64,000 nt of DNA from Stictocephala bisonia (Eukaryota > Arthropoda > Insecta > Hemiptera > Membracidae). Under the pieces are notes generated by a model. It searched no databases and was not told the DNA's origin. It saw only the letters and a program-made list of their open reading frames with translations. This document shows, in pieces, positions 57,506 to 64,000 of this stretch. Positions within the stretch are counted from its first letter, which is position 1, and each line of letters starts with the position of its first letter. The translations under genes and the position numbers were made by a program. The DNA lies in NCBI GenBank assembly GCA_035578905.1, contig JAQJVL010000302.1:518472-582471 (forward strand), read 5' to 3'.

Positions 57506-58039
57506 CACAATTGTAGGGATTGTGAAAAATGGCAAAGCATTTTACCTCAAACTGAGTCGTATCTATTCATATTCAATCCGTAAATGCATACTAATGGAAT
57601 ATAAACTCTATTTGCTATAGAAAGTGTATGTTAGTCTTAAGTGCAAGTTTATGGATTTCAAATTGTCCATTAAGAGTCTGAGGCAGAAAACTAAACAAGT
57701 GGTAGCCAAACATATCAACTCAAAAATAAAATAAAATTCATAAGCTGTCATTATGAAAGGCATAGCTTTGTTGACAAGTAAACGAAGTAAATTGGTAACT
57801 AGCAATGAGTGAAGGAAGTTTGCTAACTATGCTTAAAGGTTTAAATGGACCAGGAAAGGCAGTCACAAATATATATATCGTATGGTTTTTTGTGAGCTAC
57901 CATTATTATTATTATTTTTTTAATTTCAAATTATTTAAAAGCTGAGTTTTATAGTTGGACAAAAAGTACAAAAGTCATTACACAATAAAAATTAAAAATA
58001 AATAAACAAATAACAAATGATCTCCAGTCACAAAGCTAA
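57506..58039. other. AT-rich sequence; no gene
   Basis: No supportable feature, apart from a short (ATT)n run near 57902-57916. Confidence 0.55.
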
Positions 58040-58058
58040 ATCCAGTCCATCAAGCCAT

Positions 58059-60330
58059 TTAAGACCTGCCTCTATTTATGCTACCTAATCCCTCCTTAAA
58101 ACAGCGCAAGAGCCATGCTGTAACTATGTGATCCATTTTTTGGATTGACTCCTCACTATCACATGACTGATCTACTGTAAATCTCCATTTGTATTTCCAG
58201 TAGTTACATCTGCCCACTCCAGTTGGGAACCGATTCAATAACGTCCACTCCCTACGAGGGAGGTTCATCCCACCTACAGGTATTGATGGATTATTAATAA
58301 GGAACTTATTTCGTCCATCAAAACTATTCCATGCTATGGGCCAGCTAGTATTGGGCGAGAAATTTGATCTGCTCAACTGGAAAGCAGTACGTATAGGTAG
58401 GTTTCGAGGTTTTAAGCGACCGTTCTGATGTGGGAGATCCTGGGTAATGGGGAGGTGCGGGGCATTCAAGATCTTGTTGAATTCTTTACGTAGTGCCTCC
58501 TGACGTCTTATTTCTGGAGGAGCTATATTGCACAGCACTGGGAGCCAAGGTAGTGGAGTTGCCATGAGAGTACTACTAATAGCTTTCATTGCTCTATTAA
58601 GTTGGACATAATCGCTTTTGTATGTGCGCTATTTAGCCATACGGGAGCACTGTATTCAGCAGCTGAATAAACCAGTGAAAAAGCAGTAGTATGCAGGAGG
58701 TGTGCGTTGGCTCCCCAAGTTGTTCCAGCAATATGATGTAGTACTTTTACCCTGGTTTTAATTTTAGCTGCTGTTTTTTGAAGATAACTTTTAAACGTCA
58801 GCGATCGATCTAACGTTACTCCCAGGTACTGTGGATGATCATTGAGGTAGAATTTTACACCATTTAGAAAGATGTTTAATTTTCGATCAGCTAGTCAATT
58901 ACTTAGGTGGAAGCATTAAACGTCAGCGATCGATCTAACGTTACTCCCAGGTACTGTGGATGATCATTGAGGTAGAATTTTACACCATTTAGAAAGATGT
59001 TTAATTTTCGATCAGCTAGTCAATTACTTAGGTGGAAGCAGGCTACTTAGGTTTTTGATGGGTTAGGATTCAGCTTCCAGGTTCTAAAATATTCTTCGAG
59101 GGTTGCAAGATCATTTGTGAGTGTTTCTTCAGTAGTTGTGAAGTCCTTATGTTGATAAGCTAAAGCAATATCGTCTGCATATATAAACTTTCTTGGCTGG
59201 TGATTGGAATGTCAGCAGTTAAATAAAACTGGAGCAAGTACAGACCCCTGTGGCAGACCATCCTTCAGCTGTCTATTTGAGCTTTCTTCATGACCTATAT
59301 AAACTTTTATTAGCCTGGCACTAAGCATTGATTCTAGAAGTCGCAAAAGGAAAGGAAAGGGAAGGAGGCTGTAGAACTTTAATAACAAACCTTTGCTCCA
59401 TACTGTGTCATAAGCCGCTGTGAGATCAACAAAAGCTGCAGATGTTTTTAGCTTGTTTTCAAACCCATTCTCAATAAATAATGTCAAAGCCAGGATCTGG
59501 TCGCAACAACTTTGGCCAGGGTGAAAACCAGCCTGCTCAACTGGAACATTAGGATCAAGAATGGGTGATATTCTGTTGTTTAAAAGTATTTCCAGCAACT
59601 TACAACAAACACTAATAAGAGCTATAGGGCGGTAACTTTCCACTCGTTCAGGCTTCAGAACAGCTACTACTTTTGAATGCTTAAATGCTTTTGACAAATT
59701 GCCTGTAGCTAGTATCTTATTGTAGACAGTTTAAAGCCATTGTTTCACTTTACTACCAGCATGTATCAGAAATTCCGGAAAGATACTGTCAAGACTGGCT
59801 GATTTCCCTGCTGGTATGGCGGAAATCGCCTTATCTATCTCTTCCTCTGTGAAATTTTTGGAGACTTCCAGGGGTGCCAATTGGCTGGTTTTAATTTCAT
59901 TTAGCTTGTAAAGTACATGTTTGTCAGAAGGATGGCGAGCTATCTTTGATAAGCTGACTATCCGTTTAGCTATATTAGCAGCCTTCAGGTGGAGCACTTT
60001 TCTTTGATTTGGAGATTTACCAGTAGAGAATTTCTTTAAAAGTGACCACGATTTTCTACTGCTGTGGGTAAAGTTTATATCTTGGAACAGTTTTAACCCA
60101 TTTTTCTCTCCTGGCACTGTCTAGAAAGTGCAGCAGCAGACAAGCTGTGTTGGAGTTTTCGGTGACATTGAACTCTTTGCAAAGGTCATCTGATTCCTTA
60201 CTATATCGTGGTATACTCCTTTCTATATCCTCTCAATATGCAAGCTTTAGCAATGGACAAGACGAGACTTGTGAAACGATCATAATTTCTTATTGTTGGA
60301 GGAATGAACCTGATCAAGCCTGGTGGTAAA
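58059..60330 (-). pseudogene. LINE endonuclease-reverse transcriptase ORF2, broken
   Basis: Blocks in order on the minus strand: KACILRGYRKEYTT, SSRKSWSLLKKFSTGKS, EEIDKAISAIPAGKSAS, YRPIALISVCCKLLEILLNN, VEQAGFHPGQSCCDQILALT, SAAFVDLTAAYDTVW, LKDGLPQGSVLAPVLFN, FIYADDIALAYQHKD and a thumb region that includes a 125-bp tandem duplication (58791-59040). The C-terminal block ends at 58059 (CFKEGLGSINRG). The presence of FVDLTAAYDTVW, PQGSVLAP and YADD with intact Asp residues shows the catalytic core was functional before the frame breaks. At least four frame changes are needed. Confidence 0.85.
58791..59040. repeat. 125-bp tandem duplication inside the LINE
   Basis: Two adjacent identical copies (58791-58915 and 58916-59040) begin at AAACGTCAGCGATCGATC and end at AGGTGGAAGCA. 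I saw no differences by eye, so the duplication is recent or an assembly artefact. Confidence 0.9.
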
Positions 60331-60520
60331 GGCCTCCCCGTGTGCTTTATTGAAGTTCCATCTAGGCCTTGGAAAAGATTGAATTATGGGAATTTGAATT
60401 CCCAATGAAACCAGCACTGGTCTATGTTGAGAGTGGGGAAAAGCATCGAGAACTTTCCTAATTGGTTTTGGGTTTGATGATCGTTCACATGAGCAGAAGC
60501 TTAAGTTGGGAGAGTAACCT

Positions 60521-60984
60521 TAATGCCTCACAAATGAGTAATGGAAATTCGTGATGCCCATGCCTACAGGGGAGATGATTTACACCATTCCTAGAGAAAG
60601 GAAGAATGAGGAAGGGTGGAGGAAAAGAAAGGGGTGTTTTTCAGGTGAATCTGTTTATTTCACAGAGCCATTTGGCCTTAGTTATTTGCTATGAAAAAAC
60701 AGAATATTAAATTTTCACTACTTAACACATTTCATAGAGCCCCCCTATCTTGACAATCCAGCCCAGTGGGTTGTAAGTAAAACTGGCATTATCATTTTTG
60801 TTCAGGTTCAGTTGGTTATTGACTTGTTTGAGATCACTCAAAAATTGTGAGTTGAAAAATGAGAGATGGCAACTGATATTAAGATTTTTTGAAGTAAAAA
60901 CGTGTGTTCAAAAGAAAAATCCCATTGTGCAATAAACAGTATAAAAATATTTGCCTTTCATTAACCCTCCAACCGGAAATCAAC
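60521..60984. other. No recognised feature
   Basis: No supportable gene. A TTAACCCTCCAACCGG motif at 60962 looks like a lone piggyBac-type end; a partner was not found. Confidence 0.45.
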
Positions 60985-61230
60985 TTTTAAGTGTATGGGT
61001 GCATGGGTGGGTCAATATTACTGTACATGTATGGACGGGTAGGTTGGTCAATCATTTTGAACGTGTATGGGTGGGCAGGTGGATCAATAATCAAAGTCTG
61101 GATATTCATTGATACTGGGTGGCTTTTCAATCAAGTCAGTGGTTACTTAATTTGATCTTCGATTGTAAACGTAAATTGATAACGGGATACCAAAGTAAGT
61201 CAGTGGCTATCCAAGACCAATAAACTTTTG
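60985..61230 (+). repeat. Fragments of both minisatellite families side by side
   Basis: Three decayed GTACGTG-family units (60992-61088, with TGTATGGGTG and GGGTCAATA parts) are followed by decayed GATCA-family units (61100-61230, with GTGGCTATCCAAGACC). The same two families are neighbours at 11930-16850. Confidence 0.7.
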
Positions 61231-62073
61231 TGGTTATGACCCATCAATAAAATATTGGTCGAGCTTGATAATTTTTAAAGTATGTAAATGCATAGCAACT
61301 GGTATGATTCATTTACCATCAGATGCACGTTGAATTATTGAACACTGATTTGACAGTTATCAGTGAATTAACTTCTTTTTACTGTTTTATAATTACAAAT
61401 TAAGTGTAGTGTGACAGGTTTGTAATAAATATTATATGAAATAAATGTGTTTAGTAACTAATCAGTGTTTCAGTACAAAATTTGTTTGGGTTAATGTTTT
61501 TACTTTCTGAGCCATTGTTTGGGTGTATATATATATACCCTGCACGTTTTGTGTGCCAACCCTGACGCTCGTGCGTTTGGGAACGAACACTTCGGCTTTC
61601 AGCCTCTGCATGTGACTTTTGACTACAAATAATAGTAGATTAACCGTATAAAGTAAAATGACAATATTAAATTTATTTATAGTATTTCACTCACACTACT
61701 TGCGTTGCTACCTATTTATTAGGGTTGCTTAGCCTATTTCAAATGTGTTTATTTCATTTGTTTTTGTTTAACAGCTGAAGATTAACTCTCAATTCATCAA
61801 TAGGGCAATGTCAAATATACAAAATAAACATGTTTATTTATTTACAAAACAGCTGTAATTAGTTTACTAAAATCAATTCAATGTTATTCTTATGGAAAAA
61901 AGGAAATGTTGAATGGGTGTTTGTATCCCTTAGAAATGGAATTTCGAAAAATCTTTTCTTAGTGGGTCCCTTCGATACTAAAGTTAACTTTCTTTAAAAT
62001 TGTCTGTAAATCCGTTTGGTGGTTTTTGATATTTTTTTCTCTTGATTAGTGGTATTTGGCTTTTATATATATA
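61231..62073. other. AT-rich sequence; no gene
   Basis: No supportable coding segment or repeat was found, apart from a short (TA)n run near 61530. Confidence 0.55.
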
Positions 62074-62720
62074 TCACACAATAGGGGTTGCTATTTAACA
62101 ATTTTGAGTTGCCCCCACCCCCCTCAAGGGGGGGACATTTTAAAATGCTTTCATTAATGTAGTCCCTCATACTAAGGAGATTGTCACAAACTGAAATAAA
62201 ATAATTTTAGTATTAAAAAAGTTAGTGGGTGGGTGCATTTTACTTTTCAACCATCTTGTATAATCTACATACAGTATATATATCATATTTTATTATCATT
62301 ATTTATTTTATATACCATATTATTTCAGTTTGTGACAACCTCCTTAGGTATGAGGGACTACATTAATGAAAGCATTTTAAAATGTCCCCCCTTTGAGGGG
62401 GTGGGGGCAACTCAAAATTGTTAAATAGCAACCCCTATTGTGTGACCCCTCTGATTGCTTGGTAAGACGAGAAAGTTAACATAAAGAAAAGTGAAATCAG
62501 ACCAAAACAAAATGGCGGCCTAGTAAATGAAATGGTTGAATAGTAAATTGTACCCCCACTAACTATTTAATACTGAAAATATTTTATTTCAGTTTGTGGA
62601 AACCCTTGGGTATGAGAGGCTACATTAATGAAAGCATTTTAAAAAGTCCCCCCCCCCTGAAGGGGGGTGGGAGTCAACTTAAACATTTTTAATAGCAACT
62701 CCTACCATGTGACCCCCCTG
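62074..62720. repeat. Cruciform-forming inverted repeat with a third arm
   Basis: The arm 62074-62203 (CACACAATAGGGGTTGCTAT to a segment with CACAAACTGAAATAAAATA) is matched in reverse by 62319-62446. A third, more diverged copy of the second arm lies at 62582-62720 in the same orientation. The arms contain a G/C-run core (CCCCCCTCAAGGGGGGG-like) next to GCATTTTAAAATGT. This is a foldback or MITE-like structure. No gene is present. Confidence 0.85.
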
Positions 62721-63137
62721 AGAAAAGAGCTTGGTAAGAAGAGAAATTTAATATAAAAAAAGTTAAATTGGACCATCCAAAACAAAATGACGGTTAAAAG
62801 TTTTAGCTGAACTTCTTTTTGACTTTCTTGTAAATTTAACCACGTTTAGTGGGCATTTAACGTTGGTTAACTATTACCACTGTAGATGAAACAAAATATT
62901 AACTGATCCTCATAAATATGATTAAAACTCACTTAATCGAGGTTGGTGTAACTGGTTATAGGTCTGCAAGATGTTGATGAGAAATTGAAATATTTAGTAT
63001 TTCACTTAACTTTCAGCAGCCATTATTTAATCTAGTTTCTGTGAGAGGTTAGCAGTCTATTCATCATTAGTCAACTAGCACTAATTCTGAATATATCTAT
63101 CTAAACTCAGCCATTTTAAGTTTTCCTGTTTCTAATA
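62721..63137. other. AT-rich sequence; no gene
   Basis: No supportable gene or repeat. Confidence 0.5.
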
Positions 63138-64000
63138 CAGTAGTCCCTCATTAATCCGACACAATTCAGACCAGGTATGTGTTGGATTATTGAAAAAGCC
63201 GGATTACTGGAGTTCAATTGTAAAACATGCTTAAATTACATAATAGAATGTATATTGTAATTAAAAAAGTCAATTTTTACAATAAAGATGTACAATAGTT
63301 TCAAAGTAAGAAAAGTATGGTACACCAGTTGAAACGTGTTACATATCACTGTTGCATATGAATCAAAAACAAAAAGCTTACAACAATTGAAAACATTAAC
63401 CCTTTAAAACTTTGCAAAAAAGAAAAAATAGTTAAAATAAAATGTAACTATTGATACAAATAAAAAAAATAGTAACATTATTAAGAGTTGTCTTGTGCTG
63501 ACAGAATATTATCATAAAAATGTATTTTCAATTATGTTTCCTATCATTTTTTTAATGCAATGTTTTGCATTATCAATAAGATGTCCAAACAAAGAAACTC
63601 TAATATATTTACCTCACTATAAAAACCTTTCAACTATTATACACTATAAAACTAGAAGCATAATCATATTCATAAGATATGAATTGTAAACAGAATGGAA
63701 TGTTGCCATCAGGTGTTTTTATCGGGCAGGAAGTGATAAGAAAGGGTCAGGATAAACAAGTGTGGGGCTCAGGATGATCTTCCTCTTTACTGCATTTGGA
63801 ATTCTAATGTTATCTGTTCTTTCAAGTGCTGATAGTACTGATAAGGAAAAGGCCGACTGTGGGCAGATATTTTCTGAGAAGTTATTTTATTTATCTTACG
63901 GTCTGAAAAAGTTATTTCGTTTATCTTTTGATCATAAATTGTCGTTTCATTGTTCTGTTTATCAGCACTTTTCACTCCTGAAACATTCCTTATATGAAAG
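63138..64000 (+). mobile_element. Possible Tigger-like element, left end only
   Basis: A TA (63136-63137) precedes CAGTAGTCCCTCATTAATCC, which resembles Tigger/pogo ends in sequence, with a following GGATTA inverted block at 63183-63208. The interior to the window edge has no transposase motif I can identify. The right end is outside the window or lost. Confidence 0.4.

Larger units (their letters stand above)
58040..60520 (-). mobile_element. Minus-strand LINE, endonuclease C-terminus to ORF2 end
   Basis: Minus-strand frames give the end of an APE endonuclease (VLDAFPHSQHRPVLVSLG, WNFNKAHGEAFTTRLDQ at about 60460-60330), a linker (ILRGYRKEY), and three longer blocks: 60117-59731, the RT palm at 59697-59212, and 58589-58059 at the C-terminus. 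The SYRPIALISVCCKLLE block and QGSVLAPVLF mark a Jockey-type RT. A YADDIALAYQHKD block at about 59192-59155 retains the catalytic Asp pair. Frame shifts separate the blocks. The element is downstream of the last flippase exon seen. Confidence 0.85.

Noticed and set aside
60962..60980. TTAACCCTCCAACCGG as an end of a piggyBac
   Set aside because: No partner end with TTAA was found on either side. TTAA is common in AT-rich DNA.

Overview
The window looks like one stretch of a repeat-rich animal genome, almost certainly an insect and perhaps a hemipteran. The mix of degraded LINEs, piggyBac, mariner, Penelope-like and Ty3-type elements suggests this; the order is my inference. The base composition is AT-rich, introns run from 2.8 to 19 kb, and there is one assembly gap (27719-28217).

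Only one host gene is clear. It is a plus-strand P4-ATPase (phospholipid flippase) of the ATP10-like group. Seven exons (8257-8415, 11257-11412, 30367-30588, 41065-41314, 46023-46121, 51027-51181, 57104-57306) join in one open frame of 414 complete codons with GT/AG borders. They encode most of the nucleotide-binding domain and the rest of the P domain, up to the approach to the fifth membrane helix. The N-terminal exons (actuator domain, first membrane helices, DKTGT phosphorylation site) and the C-terminal membrane exons are not seen here.

The rest is introns and flanks filled with mobile DNA. From left to right: a minus-strand LINE with an SGNH-hydrolase ORF1 (45 to about 5375), interrupted by a Penelope-like element flanked by a 12-bp duplication; a P/THAP9-like transposase remnant (6390-6764); a 107-bp tandem repeat (8957-9494); a piggyBac MITE (10572-11177); a large field of two minisatellite families plus a roughly 300-bp repeat (11930-17880); a Ty3-type gag remnant (19623-20850); a decayed piggyBac (21117-24256); a retroelement-like ORF with an HDGF/LEDGF-type PWWP domain and coiled coil (24780-27655), itself split by a deleted piggyBac (25080-26213); a pogo-like MITE (29343-30084); a 57-bp x 16 minisatellite (31175-32095); a piggyBac MITE (33401-34167); a third piggyBac with a LINE inserted in its transposase gene (35877-40941); an R1-like LINE with an embedded mariner (42550-44723); a higher-order tandem repeat (46223-46940); an SGNH-type LINE (47400-49740); a second pogo-like copy (49957-50793); a LINE fragment (53065-53600); a mariner (53621-54472); a long inverted-repeat element (56063-56842); a tRNA-derived SINE (57330-57505); another LINE (58040-60520); and a cruciform-forming repeat (62074-62720).

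The two most interesting observations are these. First, a chromatin-reader-like PWWP domain is fused to a coiled-coil ORF of retroelement character, which suggests targeting of transcribed chromatin. Second, several piggyBac-type elements with unrelated end sequences share one architecture: short palindromes repeated every 43-44 bp just inside the TTAA-flanked ends.
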